Shown: positions 26,561-35,238 of the stretch, one piece after another | Position numbering within the stretch: position 1 is the stretch's first letter | Layout of the letters: each line of letters starts with the position of its first letter | Source: RGIG4608 sp045643885 | Lineage (GTDB): Bacteria > Bacillota > Clostridia > Oscillospirales > CAG-272 | Direction: 5' to 3' | Length of the DNA stretch: 64,000 nucleotides | Assembly (NCBI GenBank): GCA_045643885.1 | Contig: JAZRFY010000027.1 | Span: forward strand, 24,265 to 88,264 | Position numbers and translations under genes: made by a program | Notes under the pieces: model-generated | Databases searched by the model: none | What the model was told of the DNA's origin: nothing | Seen by the model: the letters and a program-made list of their open reading frames with translations, nothing else

Positions 26561-26577
26561 TAGATTTTAGCAAAAAA

Positions 26578-26611
26578 TTTTAATATTTTTTATATATAAA
26601 AAATATTAAAA
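26578..26611. repeat. Perfect 34-bp A/T palindrome between divergent genes
   Basis: The arm TTTTAATATTTTTTATA is followed by its exact inverse. It lies between the queG-like promoter and the rlmA-like gene. It may be a regulator site or simply a cruciform-prone sequence. Confidence 0.6.
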
Positions 26612-26709
26612 AATATTCTAATGGATTTTTGGCATTTTTTTGTTCAAAAAAAATTCATATTTAAGGTATAAAATGGTTGGTAATTAATTTATATCTACGG
26701 AGACGTAAA

Positions 26710-27540
26710 ATGAACGATAGAAATATACTCGCATGCCCCGTGTGCAAGGCAGAGCTTGTCAAGGAAGAAAAAAGCTATTTTTGTAATGGTGCAAAGCGTC
26801 ATTGCTTTGATATTTCCGCCTCAGGACACGCAAATCTTTGCCCCGGCAGATCAACGGGTGGTGACGATAAACGCGCGGTAAGATCAAGAACCGATTTTTT
26901 GAATCTCGGATACTACGCGCCGATTTCAGATAAGATATGCGACATCCTCTCCGACCTTTCGGGAGAGTCATTCATTATAGATGCAGGATGTGGAGAAGGA
27001 TACTATTCAAACAATATTGCAAGTAAGACAGGTGCTTGTGTGCTTGGCTTTGATCTTTCAAAGGAGGCAATTATTTCCGCCTCAAAAAGCGCACGCAGGA
27101 GTTGCCTTGACAATGCAAGATTTTTCGTGGGTGGTATATATGACCTTCCCGTAATTGACGGCGGTGCGGATGCCATTACAAATATCTTCGCTCCTTGCTC
27201 CGAGGAGGAGTTTTCAAGAGCCTTGAAAATTGACGGAAGACTTGTGGTTGTAACTGCGGGAAAGAATCATCTTTTGGGGCTTAAAAAGGCTATCTACGAC
27301 AACGTATACACAAACGACGAGCGTGCTGATATGCCAAAGAATATGCAGCTTGAAGAGAAGCATACCGTTTCGTACGTTGCGACTATCGAGGGTGCAGATG
27401 CGGTAAGAAATCTCTTTTCCATGACGCCCTATAGCTATAGAACAAGCGAAAAGGATATGCAAAAGCTCAATGCTCTTACGTCGGTGACAACTGAAATAGA
27501 GGTTGACATTTTCGTTTACAGAAAGGTGGAGAAGGAATGA
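26710..27540 (+). CDS. RlmA-like rRNA (guanine-N1) methyltransferase
   Basis: A 276-residue SAM-dependent methyltransferase with an N-terminal zinc knuckle (CPVCKAEL, then FCNGAKRHCFD) and the SAM motif IIDAGCGEGYYS. This arrangement matches RlmA(I/II), which methylates a guanine in 23S rRNA helix 35. ATG at 26710 is preferred over an upstream ATG because CGGAG lies seven bases before it and the family N-terminus begins here. The stop overlaps the next start as ATGA, so the glycosyltransferase is translationally coupled. Macrolide-resistance or simple housekeeping roles cannot be told apart. Confidence 0.82.
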   Translation: MNDRNILACPVCKAELVKEEKSYFCNGAKRHCFDISASGHANLCPGRSTGGDDKRAVRSRTDFLNLGYYAPISDKICDILSDLSGESFIIDAGCGEGYYSNNIASKTGACVLGFDLSKEAIISASKSARRSCLDNARFFVGGIYDLPVIDGGADAITNIFAPCSEEEFSRALKIDGRLVVVTAGKNHLLGLKKAIYDNVYTNDERADMPKNMQLEEKHTVSYVATIEGADAVRNLFSMTPYSYRTSEKDMQKLNALTSVTTEIEVDIFVYRKVEKE

Positions 27541-28247
27541 TATCTATCTGTGTTCCAATGTATAACGAAAGCTCCATCATCGAAAATACTGCAAGAGTAC
27601 TTTTTGACTACATGTCAAAGCATTTCGGTGAGGATTTTGAAATAGTATTTTCCGACGATGGCAGCAGTGACGGCTCTGCTGATATAGTTAAAGCGTTGTC
27701 ATTGCCCCGTGTCAGAGTTGTGGGCTATGAAAAAAATCAAGGCAAGGGATGTGCAGTCCGTCATGGAGTGCTTTCGACTGTCGGTGATATAGTCATCTTT
27801 ACCGATGCCGACCTTGCTTACGGTGTTGAAGTGATTGAAAGTGCCATTTCTGAGATGAGAAGTGGCAAGTGCGACGTTTTGGTTGCATCCCGTGCCTCTC
27901 ATCCGAGAGGATATGAGGGATATACTCCCATAAGAAAGCTTGCCTCAAGGGTGTATATAAAGATTCTCAATCTCTTTGGAGGCATTAAAATTTCGGACGC
28001 GCAATGTGGCTTTAAAGCATTTGACGGAGAAAAGGGAAGAAGAATCTTCTCCCTTTGCAAGACAAATAACTTTGCCTTTGACCTTGAAGTGATTCTCTTT
28101 GCTCAAAAAATGGGATTTAAAATATACGAAATGCCAGCAATGATCGTCAATCATAGAGAGTCAAAGGTCAATGTTTTAAGAGATGCACCCAGAATGCTTA
28201 AAGAGGCAATGAGCATCAAAAAACGAGTAAAAAACACAAAAATCTGA
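27537..28247 (+). CDS. Family 2 glycosyltransferase (polyprenyl-phosphate type)
   Basis: A 236-residue cytoplasmic GT-A glycosyltransferase without membrane helices. ISICVPMYNESSII, VFSDDGSSDGSADIV and FTDADLAYGV (DxD motif) define family 2; the C-terminal ISDAQCGFKAFDGEKGRRIF segment is typical of dolichyl/polyprenyl-phosphate glucosyl- or mannosyltransferases. It probably loads a sugar on a lipid carrier for surface glycan. The coupling to an rRNA methyltransferase gene is unexplained. Confidence 0.85.
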   Translation: MISICVPMYNESSIIENTARVLFDYMSKHFGEDFEIVFSDDGSSDGSADIVKALSLPRVRVVGYEKNQGKGCAVRHGVLSTVGDIVIFTDADLAYGVEVIESAISEMRSGKCDVLVASRASHPRGYEGYTPIRKLASRVYIKILNLFGGIKISDAQCGFKAFDGEKGRRIFSLCKTNNFAFDLEVILFAQKMGFKIYEMPAMIVNHRESKVNVLRDAPRMLKEAMSIKKRVKNTKI

Positions 28248-28319
28248 TTTTTTCTTGTCAAATAATAGCACAAAACCGAAAATAACTTTATTATTTATTA
28301 ATAAAATATAAAATTGCTA

Positions 28320-28348
28320 TTGCAATTTAAAATGTTTTGTGGTAAAAT
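28320..28348 (+). promoter_or_regulatory. Promoter of the large membrane protein gene
   Basis: TTGCAA and TAAAAT are 17 bases apart, 36 bases before the start codon. Confidence 0.65.
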
Positions 28349-28384
28349 CAGTTAAGAATATAAAAATTTAACTTGGAGGCATAT

Positions 28385-31342
28385 ATGAATTTACAATGGA
28401 TTCTCTTGGCGTTCTTCTTGGCTCATATGATCTGGGAGATCTTCATGGCTCTCACAAGACCGATGCATAGGAACGTTTTGAATCTTATAAGTATACCGGT
28501 CGCGTTTTTAATAGCATTTACCTTGCAGGTAATGGGCTTGTTCCAGGCTGGCGCAAACTGGTTGCTTGGCTTAGTTGAGCTTGAAAGCTATGTAGGACCT
28601 GAGCTCAGTGAATTTGCTGCAGCATATCTCAGCACAATACTCAGTCCCGCTCTCTTTGTCCTTGTTTACTGGATTATTATCTGGCTTGTAAGATTGATAC
28701 ACGTAAACCTCATTTCTAAATTTATCGAAAACAGACAGATCAAAAAGGAAAAGCGTTTGCTTAAGATGGCAATCAAAGAGGAAAAGGTTCTTGTTAAAGA
28801 ACTTGTTCGTGCCAATGAAGAAGAAGCAATGGCTCTCAGAGAGACACTCGAGCAGAATGGCTTCAATCCCGATTTGATGGATGATTACGATATTCTCGAT
28901 GAAGACGATATCGAGGATATGGTAGAGGATAGAGTAAAGCGTGAAAAGAGAGCAATCAAGAGACTTGGTTGGTTCAAGGAAAGTAAGGAAAAGAAATCAG
29001 TATCCATTATCGCAGGTGCTGTCAGCGGCTTCCTTGCATTTGCAATTGCTTTCATGCCCGTGTTCTACACGATGGGTGTGTTGTCAGACATCACTAAGTC
29101 CATAGATCACGAACATCCCGAGGATAACTACAATAAGATTTATCTTGCAATCGATTTCGTAGATGACAATCTTGTCATTCCTTACGAATCAAGCTTTGTT
29201 TATCAGATATACGATAGCATGGGTCTTGTGGACCTCATGAACGGCACTGTAATGCTTGGCGGTCAGCTCATCGTTGACGGAGAAGTACAGTATGCTGATA
29301 CGATTGGTAGAGACGTTCTTACAAACACCATTAAGGTTGTTACTCAGGTAATGTCCAATAATCCCAATCCCGAGGTTCTCAGAAATGCGTTGAACGGAAT
29401 CATTACCGAGCCACTCCTTTTCTCATTCATCTACGATGCAATCGAGAAGATCATGGCTGATCAGGAGGTTCCTGACGATTATGACGAGTCCGACATCCTT
29501 TCAACTATCAAATATCAAATCATAGCAAACTACAAGGCTCCCACAGAGCCCACAATGCCTACACAGGATATGTTTGCTACTGAAGAAGAATATCAGGCAG
29601 CGCTTTTGCAGTATGAAAAGGATCTTGCTGATTATACAGCCAAAGCAGCAGCTTATAAGGAAATGCTTACAGGTGATATCGAGGCTTTGACAGACGTCAT
29701 CGTTACCTTGGTTGAAAAGAAGCTTATTGCTGACCTTATCTCAGGAGCTAATGATTTCGACGCATTGCTTTCTGATAAGGATAACATTAAGGACCTTCTT
29801 GGAACAATGTCCGGTCTTTCCGTTTATAACGTAGTAATGACTGGCGCATTTGATAGCGGTATCAACATGATCGGTCCTATGCTTGGCGTTCCTGCTGATA
29901 AGCAGGCCGGTACTGATGCATTCATTTCGCAAATTATAAATGCTTCCAATAATGTTAGTGATATGAGCGCTGAGGACTTGGCAAGTCTTAAGACATTGTT
30001 TATTAACGCTGCAAGCGCAACGTATGCAGATAACAACACACTTCCTGCAGGTAGTATTTTGGCTTATGTAGCCGATCCTCTTTACTCTGCAGAAAAGATT
30101 AAGGACGAGCTTAAGGAGTTGAAGGATCAGTTTGATTCCTACGATGCTCTTGCAACTGAATTGAAGGGATTGCAGGATAAGCTTGCATCCGGAACATCTC
30201 TTACAGCTGAAGAGCAGGCAAGACTTACTGAATTGCTTGAAATGCAGGATGAGCTTGGTTCACTTGCTTCCAAGGCGGATGAATTCAGTGCTTTGGTAGA
30301 AACCAAGGCTGACGAGGTAGAAGGCTTCATCTCTCAGTTTGAAGATAGACTTAAGGGCTTTACTCCTTTTGTAAACTACTTCCTCAACTGGATGAACGTT
30401 CAGAAACCCTTCATGCTTTCCGGTGTTGATACAACAAACGCTCCTCTCAGCATCATTGCCGGCGGATCGGTTTACGTATGTAATACAGATAGCCTTAGCA
30501 TCGACACATTGCTTGACTTTGCTTTAGGCGATGATTCCACTGAAGGTGATTCCACTAAAGGTGGCTCCACAGAAGGTGGCTCCACAGAAGGTGGATCAGA
30601 TAGTGTAGATGATCTTTTGAATACAAAGGTTGATGATTTCCTTGACAAGATTCCTATGAGATCATTGCTTGAATCCTTGACAATTAAAGAAAAGACTGAA
30701 GATGACGGCGTTGAGCTTTCACCCGTTGCAGACCTTATCAATTTCTTGATTGAAAAGTATGCAGATTCAACAACCGGCAATATGTCACATGAAAACTTCA
30801 CAACAGTTCTTTCCGGATTCGTTGCGATGAACGCTGAAAACGATTCTTATTCCGAAACGTTGGCAGCATCACTTATCTCCGGAGAATTCGAATATAACGG
30901 TGTTACTGTTGAAGAAATGAAGAGCTCCATGAAGTTCGGCGATGACTGGACAGAAGAGCTTAAGAAGAACGACAGTGAAAAGCTTGTTGATATTATCTTT
31001 ACAATTATTGACCTTATGGGTGGTTTAGGCGGCTCTGAAGAAGAGGTTGCAGTTGCTTCTGAAGATGAATTGGGAGCAATGATGGATATGCTTTCAATCC
31101 TTGGAAAGACACTCGATATCATGGCAGATACTTACTGTCTTGAAGAGCTTCCTCAGCTTATGCTTGAAGGTCTTTTGAAGAATGAAATGCTTAGCACAGT
31201 AATGACACCCACAATGCTCAACGATTATATGAGCCAGATGGAAGCTGAGGATTTCTCATACGAAACATTTATGAACGACTTGGTTGAGAAGTTCACAGGC
31301 TTGCTTGACAAAGTGAACGGTGAGGGAGGTATCGAAGGATGA
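28385..31342 (+). CDS. Large membrane-anchored protein of unknown function
   Basis: A 985-residue protein with no recognised family. ATG 28385 follows GGAGG. The first 110 residues hold three or four hydrophobic segments reminiscent of CvpA-type membrane domains, followed by a charged cytoplasmic helical region (residues 115-205, rich in Lys/Glu), one more hydrophobic segment (about 210-230) and a long outside part. The outside part has coiled-coil-like stretches (ELKELKDQFDSYDALATELK) and a Gly/Ser/Thr linker from a 15-bp repeat. Its stop overlaps the start of the small repeat-tailed gene as ATGA, implying that the two products act together. A role in envelope or division is only a guess. 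Confidence 0.8.
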   Translation: MNLQWILLAFFLAHMIWEIFMALTRPMHRNVLNLISIPVAFLIAFTLQVMGLFQAGANWLLGLVELESYVGPELSEFAAAYLSTILSPALFVLVYWIIIWLVRLIHVNLISKFIENRQIKKEKRLLKMAIKEEKVLVKELVRANEEEAMALRETLEQNGFNPDLMDDYDILDEDDIEDMVEDRVKREKRAIKRLGWFKESKEKKSVSIIAGAVSGFLAFAIAFMPVFYTMGVLSDITKSIDHEHPEDNYNKIYLAIDFVDDNLVIPYESSFVYQIYDSMGLVDLMNGTVMLGGQLIVDGEVQYADTIGRDVLTNTIKVVTQVMSNNPNPEVLRNALNGIITEPLLFSFIYDAIEKIMADQEVPDDYDESDILSTIKYQIIANYKAPTEPTMPTQDMFATEEEYQAALLQYEKDLADYTAKAAAYKEMLTGDIEALTDVIVTLVEKKLIADLISGANDFDALLSDKDNIKDLLGTMSGLSVYNVVMTGAFDSGINMIGPMLGVPADKQAGTDAFISQIINASNNVSDMSAEDLASLKTLFINAASATYADNNTLPAGSILAYVADPLYSAEKIKDELKELKDQFDSYDALATELKGLQDKLASGTSLTAEEQARLTELLEMQDELGSLASKADEFSALVETKADEVEGFISQFEDRLKGFTPFVNYFLNWMNVQKPFMLSGVDTTNAPLSIIAGGSVYVCNTDSLSIDTLLDFALGDDSTEGDSTKGGSTEGGSTEGGSDSVDDLLNTKVDDFLDKIPMRSLLESLTIKEKTEDDGVELSPVADLINFLIEKYADSTTGNMSHENFTTVLSGFVAMNAENDSYSETLAASLISGEFEYNGVTVEEMKSSMKFGDDWTEELKKNDSEKLVDIIFTIIDLMGGLGGSEEEVAVASEDELGAMMDMLSILGKTLDIMADTYCLEELPQLMLEGLLKNEMLSTVMTPTMLNDYMSQMEAEDFSYETFMNDLVEKFTGLLDKVNGEGGIEG
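30530..30589. repeat. Four 15-bp coding repeats
   Basis: Four units of the type GGTGGCTCCACAGAA encode a (G-G-S-T-E)-like linker in the large membrane protein; the two central units are identical. Confidence 0.85.
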
Positions 31343-31641
31343 AAAAGCTTTTGTGGAAATTGTTTACCTTGATACTTTGCATCGGCATTTTGGCAGGTGG
31401 TGCTTATTTGAGCTACTATATGACTGACTTTGATGCTATCGTTAGTGACTTCAATGAGGTTATGGCAGCTCCTTGGATTTCCAATTTGGATATTGATTTC
31501 GGTGGTGAAGAAACACCTGATAGCGGTGAAGAAACACCCGACAACGGTGAAGAAACACCCGATAACGGTGAAGAAACCCCCGATAGCGGTGAGGAAACAC
31601 CTGATAATAGTGAGCAGAATCCCGAAGGATCTCAGGAATAA
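31339..31641 (+). CDS. Small membrane protein with an acidic repeat tail
   Basis: A 100-residue protein with one N-terminal transmembrane helix (FTLILCIGILAGGAYLSYYM) and a C-terminal tail made of five copies of the heptapeptide GEETPDN/S. The tail is strongly acidic and Pro-containing, so it is probably extended outside the cell. It overlaps the preceding gene by four bases and is followed by a terminator. Family unknown. Confidence 0.75.
   Translation: MKKLLWKLFTLILCIGILAGGAYLSYYMTDFDAIVSDFNEVMAAPWISNLDIDFGGEETPDSGEETPDNGEETPDNGEETPDSGEETPDNSEQNPEGSQE
31504..31608. repeat. Five 21-bp coding repeats
   Basis: Five consecutive units of the type GGTGAAGAAACACCTGATAG plus one base encode the GEETPDN/S tail. 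Few substitutions separate the units, so copy number may vary between strains. Confidence 0.9.
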
Positions 31642-31656
31642 ATCAAATAACAATAA

Positions 31657-31690
31657 AAAAGAACCGAGAAAATTCTCGGTTCTTTTGTTT
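31657..31690. terminator. Bidirectional terminator before nadE
   Basis: A 14-bp perfect stem (31657-31670 with 31673-31686) with flanking A and T runs separates the convergent membrane-protein and nadE units. Confidence 0.9.
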
Positions 31691-31699
31691 TTTATTTAA

Positions 31700-33625
31700 T
31701 TAAATTTCAAGAGCATCAACGCGTCTTAACCATTCTTCACTGGACGTGTCACTGGGCATCTTGAGGTCGCCTCTTGGTGAAAGGCTAATGCCGAATACCT
31801 TGGGACCGTCGGGCATGCAAGAACGTTTGAATTGCTGCGCAAAGAAACGCTTAATAAATACTCTCATGCAAGAGATGATAAAGCTGTTTTCATACTTATC
31901 ACCAAATGCAATTTGTGCGATTCTGTAAAGCTTTTCAGGAGAGTAGTGATAAGTGAGCATATAATATAGGAAGAAATCGTGAAGCTCATAAGGTCCGATA
32001 ATGTCCTCAGTAATTTGAGAAATCGTGCCGTTTTCAGTAGAAATAAGCTCGGGACTTATAGGAGTTTCAATGATATCCTTTACAGTGCGTTTGAACTCAA
32101 CACTATCTGATTCGTTTGCATAAAAGTTAAGTACGTGTGCAATCAATGTCTTGGGAATGCCTGCATTCAAAGCATACATTGACATGTGATCTCCGCCGTA
32201 GGTGGTAAATCCAAGTGCAAGCTCGGAAAGGTCACCCGTACCAATAACTAGTGCGTTTTCACCGTTTGCAATGTCCATAAGTATCTGAGATCTTTCTCTT
32301 GCCTGAGCATTTTCATATACGGTGTCATAAACCTCAGTGCTGTGACCGATGCTTGTAAGATGAGATGCAACGGCATTTCTTATGTCGATTTCACGAAGAT
32401 CAACGCCAAGCTCGTTTGCGATTGAACAAGCATTATTTTTTGTTCTCTCGGACGTAGCAAAGCAGGGCATAGTAACTGCGATAATGTCCTTAAGATTTCT
32501 TCCCATGATCTTGAATGTGTGAGCCGTAGAAAGAAGAGCCAAGGTGGAGTCAAGTCCACCTGAAATGCCGATAACGCATTTTTTAGCACAGGAGCTTTCA
32601 AGTCTTTGCTTAAGACCGTAAGCCTGGATAGAACGAACGGCCTTTATATTGCGAGCAAGCTGCTCAGCATCGTCTGAAACGAAGGGAGTGGGGTCGATAT
32701 ATCTTGATATTTCAGTTTCTTCAATCTCGAGGTCGAAGGGAACGTTAACGATATTTTTAGCAGCATTTGTGGTTACTGTGTTTCTTCTGCGGCGCTCGAG
32801 AGATATCTTCTCAAGGTCAACGTCAGCTGTGATGAATTTATCATTTGAAAAATCAAAGGGAATTCTTTCGGAAATAACACTTCCGTTCTCAGCAATGATG
32901 CTATGACCGGAATAAACTACGTCGGACGTGGATTCACCCTCGCCACAGTTTGCATAGATGTATGCAGAAACAGTCTTTGCTGATTGACTTGCAACCAAAG
33001 TTCTGCGATATTCATCCTTTGCAACCACCTCGTTAGAGGCTGAAAGGTTGGCAAGTAATGTAGCACCTGCAATGGAAAGCATATTGGAGGGGGGAGTATT
33101 CACCCATATATCCTCACAAATTTCAATGCCGAGCTTAAGCAAGGGCATGGTTCTGCAAGAGAAGAGGATGTTTCTGCCAAAGGGAACGTCCTTGCCGTTG
33201 AAGTGATATGAGAAATTCTCTTCGGGACAGGGAACGAAGTATCTGCCCTCGTAAAACTCACCGTAGGTGGGAAGATTACTCTTAGCAACAACACCAAGAA
33301 GCTCACCACCCTTAACCACTGCAGCGCAGTTGTATATTTTATTTTCATAGGACATAGGAAGTCCCACGATGCTAAGCATGTCATAATCCTTAGTTTCGTC
33401 GATATATTTTCTAAGAGCCTTGTCCGCACTATCGAGGAGGACGTTTGAGAAGAACATATCGGCGCAAGTATATGCAGTTATACAAAGCTCAGGGAAAACA
33501 AGCACCTTAACGTGCTTTAAGCTTGCTTCCTTTGCTATGCTTATCATTTCGTTTGCGTTATAAGTGCAGTCTGCAACCTTTAGCTTGGGAGTCGCACACG
33601 CAACCTTTAAAAAACCGTGTTTCAT
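31700..33625 (-). CDS. nadE: Glutamine-dependent NAD+ synthetase
   Basis: A 641-residue enzyme that amidates deamido-NAD using ammonia from glutamine. The N-terminal nitrilase-type glutaminase has FPELCITAYTCADM (Glu), VAKSNLPTYGEFYEGRYF (Lys) and LGIEICEDIWV (Cys). The C-terminal synthetase has the ATP loop GISGGLDSTLALL and GDLSELALGFTTYGGDHM. The length and fusion match bacterial glutamine-dependent NadE. It is monocistronic. Confidence 0.96.
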   Translation of the reverse strand: MKHGFLKVACATPKLKVADCTYNANEMISIAKEASLKHVKVLVFPELCITAYTCADMFFSNVLLDSADKALRKYIDETKDYDMLSIVGLPMSYENKIYNCAAVVKGGELLGVVAKSNLPTYGEFYEGRYFVPCPEENFSYHFNGKDVPFGRNILFSCRTMPLLKLGIEICEDIWVNTPPSNMLSIAGATLLANLSASNEVVAKDEYRRTLVASQSAKTVSAYIYANCGEGESTSDVVYSGHSIIAENGSVISERIPFDFSNDKFITADVDLEKISLERRRRNTVTTNAAKNIVNVPFDLEIEETEISRYIDPTPFVSDDAEQLARNIKAVRSIQAYGLKQRLESSCAKKCVIGISGGLDSTLALLSTAHTFKIMGRNLKDIIAVTMPCFATSERTKNNACSIANELGVDLREIDIRNAVASHLTSIGHSTEVYDTVYENAQARERSQILMDIANGENALVIGTGDLSELALGFTTYGGDHMSMYALNAGIPKTLIAHVLNFYANESDSVEFKRTVKDIIETPISPELISTENGTISQITEDIIGPYELHDFFLYYMLTYHYSPEKLYRIAQIAFGDKYENSFIISCMRVFIKRFFAQQFKRSCMPDGPKVFGISLSPRGDLKMPSDTSSEEWLRRVDALEI

Positions 33626-33662
33626 TGGATAGCATATCCTTTCAAAAATTATATCACCTTAT

Positions 33663-33691
33663 ATTATAAATAAAAATTTATAAAATTACAA
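33663..33691 (-). promoter_or_regulatory. Promoter of nadE
   Basis: TTGTAA (33686-33691) and TATAAT (33663-33668) on the minus strand have a 17-base spacer. A second TATAAT lies slightly nearer the gene. Confidence 0.6.
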
Positions 33692-33721
33692 TACAAAAAT
33701 GAAATTTTATTGACAAAATTC

Positions 33722-33750
33722 TTGAATAAAAGCAAAAAATGTTGTATAAT
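33722..33750 (+). promoter_or_regulatory. Promoter of the histidine phosphatase gene
   Basis: TTGAAT (33722-33727) and TATAAT (33745-33750) are 17 bases apart. A TTGACA further upstream at 33710 is too distant to pair with this -10. Confidence 0.7.
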
Positions 33751-33780
33751 TGTATCAATAGAACCCGAAAGGATAGAAAA

Positions 33781-34425
33781 ATGGTTAAATTAATTATAGT
33801 TAGACACGGAAATAGCATTGGAAATTTCAAAAGAATATTTATCGGACAAACTGACTGGGGACTTTCCGAAATAGGAGAGGAGCAGGTAAAAAGATTGACC
33901 GAATACCTCAAGGAATTTCATATAGATAAAATTTATTCAAGCGACCTTTGCAGAGCATATAACACAGTTTTGCCCACTGCAGAGCGCCTTGGAATGGAGA
34001 TTCACAAAAGAGAAGGGCTTCGCGAGATTTACGCAGGTGAGTGGGAGCAAACGACCTTTACCGAGCTTGCCGAAAAATTTCCCGAAACCTATTGGACATT
34101 CCAGAATGATATTGGAAATGCCCATCCCGACGGCGGAGAGAGCATCAAAGATGTGTTCTATAGAATCAAGAATACTATCGAGCAGATTCTTGCAGAAAAC
34201 GATGGAAAAACAGTTCTTATCGGTACGCACGCTACGGTTATTCGCGTTATGAATTGCCTTTGGCACGGTGACACTCTTGAGAACCTTCAAAAGTATGATT
34301 GGGTGACTAATGCAGCAGTTTGCCACATAGAATACGAGGACGGCAAATACAACGTTGTTGAGTACGGTCACGATGATCACCTTGAGGGAATAATCACTCA
34401 CGTCGGTGTAAAAAAGCAGGATTGA
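33781..34425 (+). CDS. Histidine phosphatase family protein (phosphoglycerate-mutase-like)
   Basis: A 214-residue protein of the histidine phosphatase superfamily. LIIVRHGNSIGN carries the phospho-accepting His in RHG; the second His is in LIGTHATVIRVM, and a Glu occurs in REIYAGEWE. ATG 33781 follows GAAAGGA; an upstream in-frame ATG lies inside the -10 region. Such proteins may be cofactor-dependent phosphoglycerate mutases or broad phosphatases such as PhoE; the length suggests the phosphatase group. Confidence 0.85.
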   Translation: MVKLIIVRHGNSIGNFKRIFIGQTDWGLSEIGEEQVKRLTEYLKEFHIDKIYSSDLCRAYNTVLPTAERLGMEIHKREGLREIYAGEWEQTTFTELAEKFPETYWTFQNDIGNAHPDGGESIKDVFYRIKNTIEQILAENDGKTVLIGTHATVIRVMNCLWHGDTLENLQKYDWVTNAAVCHIEYEDGKYNVVEYGHDDHLEGIITHVGVKKQD

Positions 34426-34436
34426 TCAAACAAAAA

Positions 34437-34491
34437 ATGTCGATTTTTCGTTGTGCATATTGCACAAAATTAACGAAAGGTCGATATTTTT
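34437..34491 (+). terminator. Terminator with a nested hairpin
   Basis: The outer 16-bp stem (34437-34452 with 34472-34487, two wobbles) encloses a second small hairpin GTGCA/TGCAC (34453-34465). A TTTTT run follows. The nested form is unusual for a simple terminator. Confidence 0.7.
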
Positions 34492-34503
34492 ATATATAAA
34501 CTA

Positions 34504-34532
34504 TTTACAACTAAAATTAGTTGTGATATAAT
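34504..34532 (+). promoter_or_regulatory. Promoter of hpf with an operator-like palindrome
   Basis: TTTACA (34504-34509) and TATAAT (34527-34532) are 17 bases apart. ACAACTAA at 34507-34514 and TTAGTTGT at 34517-34524 form an 8-bp inverted repeat that fills the spacer. A protein bound there would block RNA polymerase. Confidence 0.75.
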
Positions 34533-34586
34533 AAAACCAGAAAGAGAAATCTCTTTCTTTAAATACAACTCGAAAGGAATGATACT

Positions 34587-35114
34587 ATGAAGATTACTAT
34601 TGTTGGTAGACAGATGAATGTTTGGGATTCAACCAAAGAAATGGCTGAAAAGAAACTTGAAAAGCTGAACAAATATTTTGGTTCAGAGGCCACCGCAACA
34701 GTAACATTCAGTTGCAAGCGCGAGCGTGATAACGTTGAAATCACTATTCACGGCGCTAACACAATCTTTCGTGCTGAGGTCGATGACACGACCTTCCAAA
34801 ACGCAATGGATCGTTGCGTAGAAGCTATCGACCGCCAGATCAGAAAGAACAAGACAAGACTTGAAAGAAGAACAAAAGAGGGTGAATTCTACGTTCCCGA
34901 TTTCAGTGAATATCTTGATGAAGATCCTGAATTTATCGTAAGAACAAAGGAATTTGAGCTTACTCCCATGTCCGTTGAAGAGGCGATCATGCAGATGAAC
35001 CTTATCGGTCACCAGTTCTTTGTTTTCTTTAATGACGAAACAGGAAACGTTTCTGTAATTTACACAAGAAAAGACGGAACGTACGGACTTATCAACCCCA
35101 TTATTTACAAATAA
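34587..35114 (+). CDS. hpf: Ribosome hibernation promoting factor, long form
   Basis: A 175-residue long-form HPF, which pairs ribosomes into inactive 100S dimers in starved or stationary cells. The N-terminal S30AE domain (KITIVGRQMNVWDSTKEMAE) is followed by a linker and the C-terminal dimerisation domain (MSVEEAIMQMNLIGHQFFVF, ending DGTYGLINPI). The length distinguishes it from short HPF/YfiA. It is monocistronic, with a palindromic site in its promoter and a strong terminator. Confidence 0.95.
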   Translation: MKITIVGRQMNVWDSTKEMAEKKLEKLNKYFGSEATATVTFSCKRERDNVEITIHGANTIFRAEVDDTTFQNAMDRCVEAIDRQIRKNKTRLERRTKEGEFYVPDFSEYLDEDPEFIVRTKEFELTPMSVEEAIMQMNLIGHQFFVFFNDETGNVSVIYTRKDGTYGLINPIIYK

Positions 35115-35127
35115 TATTGATTTTCAC

Positions 35128-35153
35128 CCACCGCGCAAGCGGTGGGTTTTTTG
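35128..35153 (+). terminator. Terminator of hpf
   Basis: CCCACCGC and GCGGTGGG flank a GCAA loop, followed by TTTTTT. Confidence 0.95.
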
Positions 35154-35176
35154 TTTGCAAAATATTCAAAAATCCG

Positions 35177-35205
35177 TTGACTGAGATGTGATGTTGTGAT
35201 ATAAT
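35177..35205 (+). promoter_or_regulatory. Promoter of the flippase gene
   Basis: TTGACT and TATAAT are 17 bases apart, 33 bases before the start. Confidence 0.8.
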
Positions 35206-35238
35206 AATTAAGTTGATTTCAGTAAAGGAGGTATGAAA

